From assembly GCA_046732975.1 (NCBI GenBank), contig JBKPOG010000029.1, forward strand, positions 1 to 20,094: a stretch of DNA of 20,094 nucleotides. The letters run 5' to 3'. The notes under the pieces were generated by a model that saw nothing but the letters and a program-made list of their open reading frames with translations, ran no database searches and was not told where the DNA came from. The DNA is from JAMXLO01 sp046732975 (lineage in GTDB: Bacteria; Pseudomonadota; Alphaproteobacteria; Acetobacterales; Acetobacteraceae). A program made the translations under genes and the position numbers. This document shows positions 7,776 through 17,014 of this stretch, in pieces; position 1 is the first letter of the stretch; every line of letters starts with the position of its first letter.

Positions 7776-8672
7776 TTAGTGCTTCACGGTAGAAGCCGAG
7801 TAGATATCGTCGATTGCTTCGGTCAGCGTGGCATTGAACGCATCGTCGCTCATTGAACGCGTCAATCCTTCGGCCAAGGCCCGCGAGAAACTCGCAATCA
7901 TGCCGTGGTTCTTGGCCAGCCGCTGGCACGCCTCGGTGCGCGTATACCCGCCGGAGAGCGCCACAACCCTGGCTACCCGATCATGCTTGATCAGCGGCGC
8001 ATAGAGGTCTGAGACGTCGGGGATCGTCAGCTTCAGCATTACCTGACGGCCACGCGGCAATGAATCCAGCCCGCGCTCAAGGTCCGCCAGCAGAATCGCC
8101 TCGGCACCAGCCTTGTCCGGGCTCTTGATCGAGACTTCCGGCTCCAGAATGGGCATCAGTCCATGCCGATCGATCTGCGCCGCTACCTCGAACTGCTGCG
8201 CAACAATGGCAGCGATACCCGCCTTGGAAGGCAAATTGATGACCGAGCGCATCTTGGTGCCAAAGACACCAAGTTTGACTGCGCGCGTGAGTAGCGCGTC
8301 GAGCTCCGGGATCGGCCGCATCAAGCTGACGCCGTCGCTTTCCGGCTGGAGACCCTTGTCCACTTTCACGAAGGGCACGACCCCCCGCTTGTTCCAAAGA
8401 AAGGCAGGGACCGGCTCCCCCTGCACCTGACCATCCATCGTCCCCTCAAAAAGAATAGTGGCAATGATCTTTTCTCCAGTGAACGCGGGTGCCGTCATGA
8501 TACGGACACGAAACGCATGCATCGCAGCGAACATCTCCGCGTCGCCGCTATAGGCACTGTCCGGAACGCCATAGAGACGTAGTGCACCGGGCGTCGATCC
8601 CCCGCTTTGATCAAGCGCGGCGATGAAGCCGCCCTTGCTGGACATCTGCGCAGCCATCCTCTCATTGGTCAT
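7776..8672 (-). CDS. Fructose-bisphosphate aldolase, class I
   Basis: This is a Schiff-base (class I) aldolase that cleaves fructose-1,6-bisphosphate to dihydroxyacetone phosphate and glyceraldehyde-3-phosphate. It has 298 residues, the usual size of the bacterial class I form. Motifs are FIAALDQSGGSTPGAL (16-31), FLWNKRGVVPFVKVDKGL (91-108), MPILEPEVSI (173-182) with the catalytic glutamates, and VMLKLTIP, where Lys214 is the expected Schiff-base residue. The ATG at 8672 has only a weak purine-rich sequence upstream; the next in-frame ATG codes for Met6. It is convergent with pgi and divergent from the binding-protein gene. Its place beside the pentose phosphate operon fits a role in joining triose and hexose phosphate pools. 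Confidence 0.93.
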   Translation of the reverse strand: MTNERMAAQMSSKGGFIAALDQSGGSTPGALRLYGVPDSAYSGDAEMFAAMHAFRVRIMTAPAFTGEKIIATILFEGTMDGQVQGEPVPAFLWNKRGVVPFVKVDKGLQPESDGVSLMRPIPELDALLTRAVKLGVFGTKMRSVINLPSKAGIAAIVAQQFEVAAQIDRHGLMPILEPEVSIKSPDKAGAEAILLADLERGLDSLPRGRQVMLKLTIPDVSDLYAPLIKHDRVARVVALSGGYTRTEACQRLAKNHGMIASFSRALAEGLTRSMSDDAFNATLTEAIDDIYSASTVKH

Positions 8673-8723
8673 GATCAGTGCCCTATCTCTGGTTCAATCA
8701 CTATCTGCGTCAGTTCTCGGCGA

Positions 8724-8752
8724 TTGACAATCAGTCTCCTCCACTCGCAAAA
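8724..8752 (+). promoter_or_regulatory. Possible sigma-70-type promoter for the binding-protein gene
   Basis: The 104-bp divergent gap between the aldolase start and the binding-protein start contains a perfect TTGACA (8724-8729). At 17 bp spacing the -10 position reads GCAAAA, a poor match to the consensus. The placement, about 50 bp before the ATG at 8777, is reasonable, but the weak -10 keeps this tentative. Confidence 0.3.
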
Positions 8753-8776
8753 GACTTGCAACTAGGGAGGGAACTA

Positions 8777-9973
8777 ATGAAGCGATGGATGCTGGTGGCC
8801 ACGTGCTTTTGCACCGCAACGATCAGCGCAGGCGCGGTTGCCGACACGCCGGGCGTCACGGCCACCGAGGTGAAGATCGGCAATACCATGCCGTACAGTG
8901 GACCGGTGTCCTCATATAGCCCCATCGGCAAGCTGGACTCTGCGTTCTTCAACATGATCAACGAACAGGGCGGGGTGGCTGGGCACAAGATCAACTTCAT
9001 CTCGCTGGACGATGGCTATAGCCCACCGAAGACGGTCGAGCAGGTGCGCCGATTAGTGGAGGAGGACCAGGTCGCCTTCCTGTTCAATACGCTAGGAACG
9101 CCGACGAATTCGGCCATCGTGCGCTACGTGAACCAGAAGAAGGTGCCACATCTGTTCGTCGCCACCGGGGCGGCAAAGTGGGGTGACAACAAAGACTATC
9201 CTTGGACGATTGGCTTTCAGCCGGACTACCGGACCGAGGCACAGATCTATGGCAAGTACATTCTGAAAGAAAAACCGAACGCCAAGGTCGCTGTCCTCTA
9301 CCAGAACGACGATTTCGGGAAAGACTACCTGAACGGTCTGCACGCGACGTTTGGCGATCGTTACGGCAAGACGGTGACTGAAGCGACGTATGAGCCGACG
9401 GATCCGACCATCGATAGCCAGATCACCAGCTTGCAGAGCTCGGGTGCCGATGTGCTGGTCGTGGCCGCTGCGCCAAAATTCGCCGCGCAGGCGATTCGCA
9501 AAGTGCATGACCTCAATTGGAAGCCAATGTTCTTCATGAGCAATGTATCGATCTCGGTTGGTTCGGTGATAACGCCGGCTGGTTCGGACAATGCAGTCGG
9601 CTTGATCAGCACCGGCTATCTGAAAGACCCAACCGATCACCAGTGGGACAATGATGCCGGCATGAAGGAATGGCGCGGGTTCATGGCGAAATACATGCCC
9701 GGCTCTGACCTGACCGACAATAACTACGTCTATGCCTATGCCGCCTCAAAGTTGATGCTGCAGGTACTGAAGCAGTGCAATGGCGATTTCTCACGGGAGA
9801 ACGTGATGAAGCAGGCAGAGAACCTGCATGACGTCGAGCTGCCGACGTTGCTGCCAGGCATCAAGGCGAGCACCAGCCACACGGATCATCGGCCGATCAA
9901 GGCGATGCAGTTGGAGCGCTGGGACGGCAAGACCTGGGTGCTCTTCGGCGACATTATCGAGGCCGGCTCCTAA
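8777..9973 (+). CDS. ABC transporter substrate-binding protein, branched-chain amino acid (LivK) type
   Basis: This is a periplasmic solute receptor of 398 residues in the Peripla_BP_6 class. A signal peptide is visible at residues 1-22, with likely cleavage after GAVA. The mature part begins with the typical VTATEVKIGNTMPYSGPVS. Later come INEQGGVAGHKINFISLDD, a VEQVRRLVEEDQVAFLFNTLG strand-helix-loop, and VAVLYQNDDFGKDYLNGL. The ATG at 8777 follows GGGAGG (8765-8770) and gives a clean signal peptide; the frame is open upstream but without one. No permease or ATPase genes lie nearby, so it is an orphan receptor here. Such proteins bind amino acids, but also aromatic acids, amides and other carboxylates, so the ligand is open. 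Its last 4 bp overlap the convergent small-subunit gene. It may serve the neighbouring oxidation operon (inference from position only). Confidence 0.9.
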   Translation: MKRWMLVATCFCTATISAGAVADTPGVTATEVKIGNTMPYSGPVSSYSPIGKLDSAFFNMINEQGGVAGHKINFISLDDGYSPPKTVEQVRRLVEEDQVAFLFNTLGTPTNSAIVRYVNQKKVPHLFVATGAAKWGDNKDYPWTIGFQPDYRTEAQIYGKYILKEKPNAKVAVLYQNDDFGKDYLNGLHATFGDRYGKTVTEATYEPTDPTIDSQITSLQSSGADVLVVAAAPKFAAQAIRKVHDLNWKPMFFMSNVSISVGSVITPAGSDNAVGLISTGYLKDPTDHQWDNDAGMKEWRGFMAKYMPGSDLTDNNYVYAYAASKLMLQVLKQCNGDFSRENVMKQAENLHDVELPTLLPGIKASTSHTDHRPIKAMQLERWDGKTWVLFGDIIEAGS

Positions 9974-10419
9974 TCCGACGCACTTCGCCAGAATGGCCTG
10001 CGGCTCCGCACCGGATCGAGCAGCGACCAGTCACCCTGCTCGACAACGTGGCCTTTCGGGAAGGGCGGGCGGACCTCGAGGCCGAGTGAAACCATCACCC
10101 GATCGTCTCGGTAATAGCAGAGCAGCACGATCCGGGTGAGCACGCTGGTCGGGCCGCCGCCTTCGGCGCGCAGCTTGCCCGCCACCTCGCCGCGGTGCGC
10201 GGAATCGAGGTCGACAAAGGGACCGCCGGCTAGCGTGCGCAGTTTGGCCAACGCGGCAAGCACTCTGTCCCGGTCACGGCCAATACTGGTCAAGATATCA
10301 GCAAAGATCACGTCGTCGTCTGCGCCAGTTACGCCATGCTTCGCGCTGGCAGGAATGATCATGCCCGCAAGGCAACGGAGATCGGCAATCTGGGATTCAG
10401 TCAAGGTCCGGTCGTTCAT
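9970..10419 (-). CDS. Small companion subunit of the GMC oxidoreductase (gluconate dehydrogenase subunit 3-like)
   Basis: This encodes a 149-residue protein, third in the dehydrogenase-GMC operon. It starts 8 bp after the GMC stop at an ATG with GAAGG in front; a TTG 12 bp upstream, overlapping the GMC stop, is an alternative. The N-terminal part SQIADLRCLAGMIIPASAKHG resembles the start of the gluconate 2-dehydrogenase subunit 3 family, where a LxxLADxIIPAD motif follows the export signal. The C-terminal half carries VLLCYYRDDRVMVSLGLEVRP and WSLLDPVRSRRPFW, as in small subunits next to GMC enzymes. Unlike the classical gamma subunits there is no Tat twin-arginine signal before the domain, so the pair appears cytoplasmic. 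The probable role is folding or flavin/Fe-S assembly of its partner. The assignment rests on motif resemblance and gene order. Confidence 0.7.
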   Translation of the reverse strand: MNDRTLTESQIADLRCLAGMIIPASAKHGVTGADDDVIFADILTSIGRDRDRVLAALAKLRTLAGGPFVDLDSAHRGEVAGKLRAEGGGPTSVLTRIVLLCYYRDDRVMVSLGLEVRPPFPKGHVVEQGDWSLLDPVRSRRPFWRSASD

Positions 10420-10427
10420 GTGCGCCT

Positions 10428-12026
10428 TCAATCGAACAGAGTCGCCAAGCGTTGCTTGATGCAGTCGGCGATATACAGCGCCAGCGCCTGGATCGTAGAG
10501 GTTGGATTCACGCCGCCAGACGTCACAAAGATGCTGCCGTCGACGATGAACAGGTTTTTCACGTCGTGACTGCGTCCCCAGGAATTCACCACGGAGCGCT
10601 CCGGATCATTACCCATACGGGCCGTGCCGAGTAGGTGCCAGCCGCTGTAGACCACTGGACGAACCGCGTGAACATGTCGTGCGCCAGCCGCGGCAAGGAT
10701 CTCCCTGCCGCGATCGATTGCGAAGTCGAGCATGCGGTTGGTGTTCTCGCCGATCGTGTAGTCGATCTTTGGCGCCGGGATGCCGTGACGATCCTTCAGC
10801 ACCGGATCGAGCGTTACCCGGTTGTGCTCCTCGGGCAGGTCCTCGGTACAGATGCCGACCGACATGCGGTGGCCGACGAGGCCACGGAATGCATCGTGAT
10901 GCCCTTCGCCCCATGGCACAAGGCCGATCGCCTCGGCGTTGACCACCTCGGTGCCGATGCCGATGGTGCGATTGAACTGAAAGTTGAAACCACGCACGAA
11001 GCCCCGCGCCTGGTCAGTCTCATAGAACTCCTGGCTCCACAGACAGAGCGGCGGCCCGCGGTGTCCGTCCATCGGCTCGTCCACATAGCCGACAACGTGT
11101 GCCCAGGGATGAAACATCAGATTCTTGCCGACGAGCCCGCTGGAGTTCGCGAGCCCGTTGGGGAAACGGCCCGAGGCGGAGTTCAGCAGCAGTCGCGGCG
11201 TGCCGACGCCGTTGCAGGCCATGATGACGACCTCGGCCGGTTGGAACTGCGCCGCGCCGTCTGCGTCGTAGTACACGGCACCTGTTGCCATACCATCCTC
11301 ACCGGTGGTGATCTCTCGCACCCGGCAGTTCGTGCGTAGCTCGACGCCGGCACGGATGGCATGCGGCCAGTACGTGATGTCGGTGCTCGCTTTCGCGCCC
11401 TGAGCGCAGGCCGGCGTGCAGTGGCCGAGATTGATGCACGGCGCGCGTCCGTCATACTCGGTCGTGGCGATCGCACTGTCCGACGGCCACCAATGCCATC
11501 CAAGCTTGTTCATCGTCTGCGCAATCTTGGTACCGGTGTTGCCCAGCGGCAGCGGCGGCATCGGCGGCTCATGCGCAGGATAGGCGGGATCGCCCGCCAG
11601 GCCCGAGACGCCTGTCATGCGATCGTTCTCGGCGAAGAACGGCTCCAGGGTCGCATAATCGATCGGCCAATCATCCGCCACGCCGTCCAGCGCGCGGACG
11701 CGAAAGTCGGATGGATGCAGGCGCGGGTAATGCGCCGTGTACATCACGGTTGATCCGCCGACTGCGTTGAAGTTCACGACCTTGATCGGCGAGTTGTCGT
11801 CATTGATCGGATAGTCACTGGGCCGCTGGCGGATATTCGGACTGGTGGCATAGTCGCTGAACACGCGCGCCTCATAGTCCCGCCCATTGGACGGGTAGTC
11901 GGATTGCTTCATCCAGTCGCCCTGTTCGAGACACAGGATGCGCATCTTTGTCTCGGCAAGGCTCCAGGCGACGGCGGCGCCCGAGGCGCCGGAGCCGATG
12001 ATGAGAACGTCAACCTTGTCCTTCAT
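10428..12026 (-). CDS. GMC-family FAD-dependent oxidoreductase
   Basis: This is a 532-residue flavoprotein oxidising an alcohol, sugar or similar hydroxyl group. The FAD Rossmann motif is GSGASGAAVAWSLAE (11-25), the second GMC signature lies around NAVGGSTVMYTAHYPRL (87-103), and the C-terminal domain has SGWHLLGTARMG (His464) and GGVNPTSTIQ (Asn507), the catalytic His/Asn pair of the family. Residues 197-207 hold three cysteines spaced C-x5-C-x3-C within DGRAPCINLGHCTPACAQGA. This resembles the region that binds a 3Fe-4S cluster in the catalytic subunit of bacterial FAD-glucose dehydrogenase. No signal peptide is present. The ribosome-binding site GAGGG overlaps the TGA of the upstream dehydrogenase gene, indicating translational coupling. 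The substrate is unknown; the acid dehydrogenase and small subunit in the same operon argue for one oxidative pathway. Confidence 0.92.
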   Translation of the reverse strand: MKDKVDVLIIGSGASGAAVAWSLAETKMRILCLEQGDWMKQSDYPSNGRDYEARVFSDYATSPNIRQRPSDYPINDDNSPIKVVNFNAVGGSTVMYTAHYPRLHPSDFRVRALDGVADDWPIDYATLEPFFAENDRMTGVSGLAGDPAYPAHEPPMPPLPLGNTGTKIAQTMNKLGWHWWPSDSAIATTEYDGRAPCINLGHCTPACAQGAKASTDITYWPHAIRAGVELRTNCRVREITTGEDGMATGAVYYDADGAAQFQPAEVVIMACNGVGTPRLLLNSASGRFPNGLANSSGLVGKNLMFHPWAHVVGYVDEPMDGHRGPPLCLWSQEFYETDQARGFVRGFNFQFNRTIGIGTEVVNAEAIGLVPWGEGHHDAFRGLVGHRMSVGICTEDLPEEHNRVTLDPVLKDRHGIPAPKIDYTIGENTNRMLDFAIDRGREILAAAGARHVHAVRPVVYSGWHLLGTARMGNDPERSVVNSWGRSHDVKNLFIVDGSIFVTSGGVNPTSTIQALALYIADCIKQRLATLFD

Positions 12027-12036
12027 GCGGCAACCC

Positions 12037-13038
12037 TCACCCGCGCGCGACCAGGAATTGCTTGTTCACGCAATTGTCCAGCCGCCCGTCACGCAGATAG
12101 CGCGCCGCCGTGCGCGACGCGAACCCGCGATTGTCGCGCATGCTTTCCGGCGTGTAGAAAGCCGAGTGCGGCGTCAGCACCAGCCGGTGGCGGATCCAGT
12201 CCTCGTTGCTCTGCCAGGCGGCTATCAGGCGCGATTGCGGATTGGCCGGCTCCTGCGGCAACACATCAAGTCCGGCAGCGAGCACGGTGCCGTCCTTCAT
12301 CGCATCATACAACGCATCGATATCGACGATCGGTCCGCGGGCCGTGTTGATCAGGATCATCCCGCGCTTGGCCGCGGCGAAGGCTTCAGCCCCCATCAGG
12401 TTGCGTGTCTCCGCCGTGAGTGGCGCGTGGATGCTGACGAAATCGCACTGGCCCATCAACTCCGCCAGCGTGTCGGCTCGCCGGACACCAATCGCGAATT
12501 GATAGCCGTTTGGCTGATACGGGTCATAAAACACGACGTCCATGTCGAACGCCTTGGCCCGGCGAGCGGCGGCCGTGCCAATGCGACCCATGCCAACGAC
12601 GCCGAACGTGCAGACCGACAATCGACGCCCGAACGGGTTGTGCGCCGGTCGCCAGTTGGCCCGAAGGTCATTGCGCAGTTCCTGGTCGTGGTAGGCGATG
12701 CTCTTGGCCAGCGTCATCATCAGCGCGATCGCATGGTCGGCCACCTCGCGGGTACCGTAGTCGGGCGTGTTGCAGACGGGGATACCCAGCTTGCCGAACC
12801 GCTCGATGTCTACATCGTCGTAACCGACTCCGTACTTCACGAAGATGCGGCACTTGCGCAGCTTGTCGATGTATTGCGGCGGACACGAACCCACGACGGC
12901 GTCAGCATTGGCCCACTGCTCGTCTGTCACCTCCGAAGCATTGGCGCAGAAATCGGTCTCGAAGCCTGCGCCGATCGCATCGCGGGCCACTGGAACGAAT
13001 TCGGCCGGAAGGTTCGGCCAGAGAATGCGCATCGCCAT
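12037..13038 (-). CDS. D-isomer-specific 2-hydroxyacid dehydrogenase (CtBP-like)
   Basis: This is an NAD-dependent dehydrogenase of 333 residues, first gene of the - strand operon. The cofactor motif GMGRIG is at residues 149-154, with Asp172 ending the second strand (VVFYD), which favours NAD over NADP. The catalytic triad is visible as Arg234 in NTARGPIVD, Glu263 in LDVLPQEPA and His291 in LTPHSAF. The N-terminal part has the usual KYGVGYDDVDIERFGKLGIP and TREVADHAIALMM. The ATG at 13038 has AGGGA upstream at a suitable distance; a GTG at 13065 is in frame but lacks a site. The family reduces 2-keto acids or oxidises D-2-hydroxy acids such as glycerate, glyoxylate-derived or phosphoglycerate-like substrates; this member's substrate is not evident. 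The gap to the GMC gene is 10 bp. Confidence 0.92.
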   Translation of the reverse strand: MAMRILWPNLPAEFVPVARDAIGAGFETDFCANASEVTDEQWANADAVVGSCPPQYIDKLRKCRIFVKYGVGYDDVDIERFGKLGIPVCNTPDYGTREVADHAIALMMTLAKSIAYHDQELRNDLRANWRPAHNPFGRRLSVCTFGVVGMGRIGTAAARRAKAFDMDVVFYDPYQPNGYQFAIGVRRADTLAELMGQCDFVSIHAPLTAETRNLMGAEAFAAAKRGMILINTARGPIVDIDALYDAMKDGTVLAAGLDVLPQEPANPQSRLIAAWQSNEDWIRHRLVLTPHSAFYTPESMRDNRGFASRTAARYLRDGRLDNCVNKQFLVARG

Positions 13039-13146
13039 CTGGTTTCCCTGTCGCGTGTGTTGCACCGCATACTGCCATCACCCCGCCGAGATGGACACAT
13101 GCGCGATCCAGCGGCACGCTGGGCTGGTGAAATCGACGGTGAGGCG

Positions 13147-13475
13147 ATGACCCATCAGACCGGCAGAGACCGCATCCGAATGAGCGTCGCTGAAGCACGC
13201 GCTCTTGGCGATGCGGCGGACGCGGTCAGCGGATATTTGTCATCGCCTTCAGGCCGGATCTCTTCGTACCGACCGACGAATATGGGCGCGAGGTCAGCCC
13301 ATCGACATGATCAAAGCCACGCCGCGGCACGAGGATCGACCAGATACGCGTCCCCGGGGAACGCGGAGATTGCACCCGCGCGCGGCTGATGTGCGAAGGG
13401 ATCGAGATCGATGTGAAGATCCACGACGCGCTGAGACACGTTGCTGAAGGCAATTTCGATGACGGCCTGAGCTGA
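13147..13475 (+). pseudogene. Shattered malate/L-lactate dehydrogenase-family (Ldh_2) gene
   Basis: The remnant begins at an ATG giving GRDRIRMSVAEARALGDAAD, which resembles the first helix of the Ldh_2 family (malate, lactate and ureidoglycolate dehydrogenase group). After about 27 residues the central 200 or so are absent. The C-terminal part follows in three frames: RIFVIAFRPDLFVPTDEYGR (from about 13230), then IDMIKATPRHE (after a shift near 13297-13301), then IDQIRVPGERG, GIEIDVKIHDALRHVAEG and a TGA at 13473-13475 (after a shift near 13331-13336). These match the order of the family's end: FLAIdpxxFvPldeF, hIkatP, vpGE and gIplxxxlxxxL. One deletion and two frameshifts make it non-functional. 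No continuous ORF covers it. It may once have belonged to the oxidation genes around it. Confidence 0.75.
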
Positions 13476-13540
13476 CTGAGGCCGCATCCTCGTGAGACCT
13501 ACGTGCTGACATTTCCGCAGCAAAGAAGGAAGCAGTCACC

Positions 13541-14359
13541 ATGATGATCGTCGACGCACAGATCCACCTCTGGGCCAAAGGCAAACCATCCGCACACCAC
13601 CGTCAGACGCCTTACCTCAAGGACGAAGCTCTGGCGGCCATGGATGAAGCGGGCGTAGACCGAGCAGTGATACATCCCGTGATGTGGGACCCTGACTCCA
13701 ACGAACTCGCCGTTGAAGCGGCACGCGCTCATCCCGATCGCTTCGCCATTATGGGCTGGATCTACCTAGACGACCCGCAGCAGCGCGCCTTGCTCGAGAC
13801 CTGGAAGAGCCGACCAGGGATGCAGGGGCTGCGGTTCTACTTCTCCGATCCGAGATCGCAGTCATGGCCGGAAGATGGCACGCTGGAGCTGCTGTTCCCT
13901 GTGGCCGAGCGCCTGAACATTCCAGTTTCGCTGCAGGCGTCTGCCTTCCTGCCGCGGGTCGGCAACATAGCCGAACGCTACCCGGGACTGAGGATCAGCG
14001 TCGATCACATGGGGGTTCCGCGTGCCACCGAGGGGGCGGAGGCCGCCTATCGCAATCTGCCGCAATTGCTCGCGTTGGCAAGACACCCAAACGTCGCAGT
14101 GAAGGCAACCGGCCAAGCCGGCTATGCGCTGGACCAGTATCCGTTCCGCAGCATCCACGACGCTTTGCATCGGGTGTTCGACGCATTCGGGCCGCGGCGG
14201 ATGTTCTGGGGAACTGACATCACCCGCATGCACTGCACATGGCGCCAGTGCATCACATTGTTCACCGAGGAATTGCCCTGGCTAAAGGGGCCTGATCTAG
14301 ACTTGGTGATGGGCCAGGCATTCTGCGATTGGATCGGCTGGGATACGGCCGGCGCATAG
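13541..14359 (+). CDS. Amidohydrolase-2 family hydrolase
   Basis: This 272-residue TIM-barrel metal-dependent hydrolase belongs to PF04909. It opens with IVDAQIHLWAKGKP; the first metal-binding histidine of the HxH motif is glutamine, as in the VDAQVHLW subgroup. Further landmarks are LAAMDEAGVDRAVIHPVMWD (residues about 30-49), the GLRFYF strand, LRISVDHMGVPR with the barrel histidine, and RMFWGTDITRM with the terminal aspartate. The family acts on lactones, dicarboxylic and aromatic acids, either hydrolysing or decarboxylating. A purine-rich AAGAAGGAAG precedes the tandem ATG-ATG at 13541-13546; either codon may be used. The DUF3280-type gene follows after 9 bp, so the two are probably cotranscribed. 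The substrate is not known. The protein is complete and is a different gene from the truncated one at the window's left end. Confidence 0.88.
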   Translation: MMIVDAQIHLWAKGKPSAHHRQTPYLKDEALAAMDEAGVDRAVIHPVMWDPDSNELAVEAARAHPDRFAIMGWIYLDDPQQRALLETWKSRPGMQGLRFYFSDPRSQSWPEDGTLELLFPVAERLNIPVSLQASAFLPRVGNIAERYPGLRISVDHMGVPRATEGAEAAYRNLPQLLALARHPNVAVKATGQAGYALDQYPFRSIHDALHRVFDAFGPRRMFWGTDITRMHCTWRQCITLFTEELPWLKGPDLDLVMGQAFCDWIGWDTAGA

Positions 14360-14368
14360 GGCGACGGC

Positions 14369-14860
14369 GTGCAAGCTTGGCGGATCGTCATTGCTATCTC
14401 GATGGCCTTGGTTGGCCCAGCTACCGCGTTAGCATCCACACCGACGGCGGTGGTCTTCCCTTTCGCGTTTATCGACAGCAGCCCCGAACCACCGCGTGCT
14501 GACGAACTTGCTAGACTGCACGATGCCGGGGAGGCGCTCCGTCGCTTGCTCGCTCAGTCCAACCAATATGTTGTCATCGAGACAGCGTCCGCCGCGGCGA
14601 AGGCAACCGGCGCCGATTTCGTGAATTGCCAAAGCTGCGCCGTCGCTGCAGCGAAGGCGCTCGGTGCCGATGTTGCCGTCATTGGATGGGTGCAAAAGGT
14701 CTCGAACCTCATCCTGAACATCAATGCGGTGATCCGGTCGACGGCGACAGACGACGTCGTGTCCGCCGGAAGTGTGGACATCCGCGGCAACACCGACGAA
14801 TCATGGACGCGAGGTGTGCGATATCTCGCCGCCAACCGGCTTCTCGCATCGCCAAAATAA
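14369..14860 (+). CDS. Secreted DUF3280/DUF2380-type protein of unknown function
   Basis: This 163-residue protein has a signal peptide (about residues 1-22, cleavage near TALAS) and so is probably periplasmic. The start is a GTG nine bases after the amidohydrolase stop; the next in-frame ATG (14402) would cut into the signal peptide. The mature part contains FPFAFIDSSPEPPRADELARL, a paired cysteine motif NCQSCAV, then ADVAVIGWVQKVSNLILNIN and a strongly family-like end, SVDIRGNTDESWTRGVRYL. This pattern belongs to the family labelled DUF3280 or DUF2380 in alphaproteobacteria (name from memory). No function is established. The two cysteines could bind metal or form a disulfide. A hairpin terminator follows immediately. 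Confidence 0.82.
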   Translation: MQAWRIVIAISMALVGPATALASTPTAVVFPFAFIDSSPEPPRADELARLHDAGEALRRLLAQSNQYVVIETASAAAKATGADFVNCQSCAVAAAKALGADVAVIGWVQKVSNLILNINAVIRSTATDDVVSAGSVDIRGNTDESWTRGVRYLAANRLLASPK

Positions 14861-14864
14861 GAGA

Positions 14865-14891
14865 GACGGGCCGTTGGTGTCCCGGCCCGTC
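14865..14891 (-). terminator. Intrinsic terminator after groEL (possibly bidirectional)
   Basis: A perfect 8-bp inverted repeat, GACGGGCC / GGCCCGTC, with an 11-base loop lies between two convergent genes. On the - strand the stem is followed by TCTCTTATTTTGG, which is T-rich, so it fits a rho-independent terminator for the groES-groEL transcript, 27 bp after the groEL stop. On the + strand it starts 5 bp after the DUF3280-type stop but has no T-run beyond it, so activity in that direction is less likely. Confidence 0.75.
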
Positions 14892-14917
14892 CCCTTCATC
14901 GGTATGCAGCTCTCGAA

Positions 14918-16570
<1,653 letters not shown>

Positions 16571-16610
16571 GCGAATTTTCCTCCGTACTTCGATTCTGGG
16601 CGTTTCTGGT

Positions 16611-16928
16611 TCAGGCTGCCTTCCGTTTGCCGGCGGGCTGACCTTCGATGATTCCCATGATGTCGGATTCCTTCATGATCAGGAGTTCCTCACCATCGAG
16701 CTTCACGTCAGTGCCGGACCACTTGCCGAACAGGATGCGGTCACCTGACTTCACGTCGAGTGGAAGCAGCTTGCCGGTCTCGTCACGGGCGCCTGGACCG
16801 ACAGCGACGATTTCCCCCTCCATCGGCTTTTCCTTGGCCGTGTCCGGAATGATGATGCCGCCGGCAGTCTTTTCTTCGGCGTCCAGCCGACGGACCACGA
16901 CACGGTCGTGCAAAGGACGGAACTTCAT
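16611..16928 (-). CDS. groES: Co-chaperonin GroES (10 kDa)
   Basis: This is the heptameric lid of the GroEL chaperonin, 105 residues. The typical start MKFRPLHDRVVVRRLD, the mobile-loop region EEKTAGGIIIPDTAKEKP, the GEIVAVGPG strand and the GDRILFGKWSGTDVKLDGEE segment are all present. The C-terminus carries about ten extra residues (GQPAGKRKAA) beyond the usual length. The ATG at 16928 follows AGGGGG; the frame is open further upstream but without GroES similarity. It is the first gene of the groES-groEL operon. Confidence 0.97.
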   Translation of the reverse strand: MKFRPLHDRVVVRRLDAEEKTAGGIIIPDTAKEKPMEGEIVAVGPGARDETGKLLPLDVKSGDRILFGKWSGTDVKLDGEELLIMKESDIMGIIEGQPAGKRKAA

Positions 16929-16955
16929 CGGTATCCCCCTGCCTGATAACTGATA

Positions 16956-16976
16956 GGGCGAGTTCGGGGCTCGCCC
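16956..16976 (-). other. GC-rich hairpin in the groES 5' leader
   Basis: A perfect 7-bp inverted repeat, GGGCGAG / CTCGCCC with a 7-base loop, lies between the CIRCE element and the groES ATG, about 28 bp before the start. It has no T-run after it on the coding strand, so it is not a standard terminator. It could stabilise the mRNA leader; the function is unknown. Confidence 0.5.
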
Positions 16977-17014
16977 CCGCCTCACGCGGCCTCATACGGA
17001 CCGCGGTGGCGTTC

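Noticed and set aside
11938..13389. A 483-codon open frame on the + strand
   Set aside because: It lies antisense to the hydroxyacid dehydrogenase and the start of the GMC gene, both with full catalytic motifs. It is a high-G+C shadow frame with no recognisable domain.
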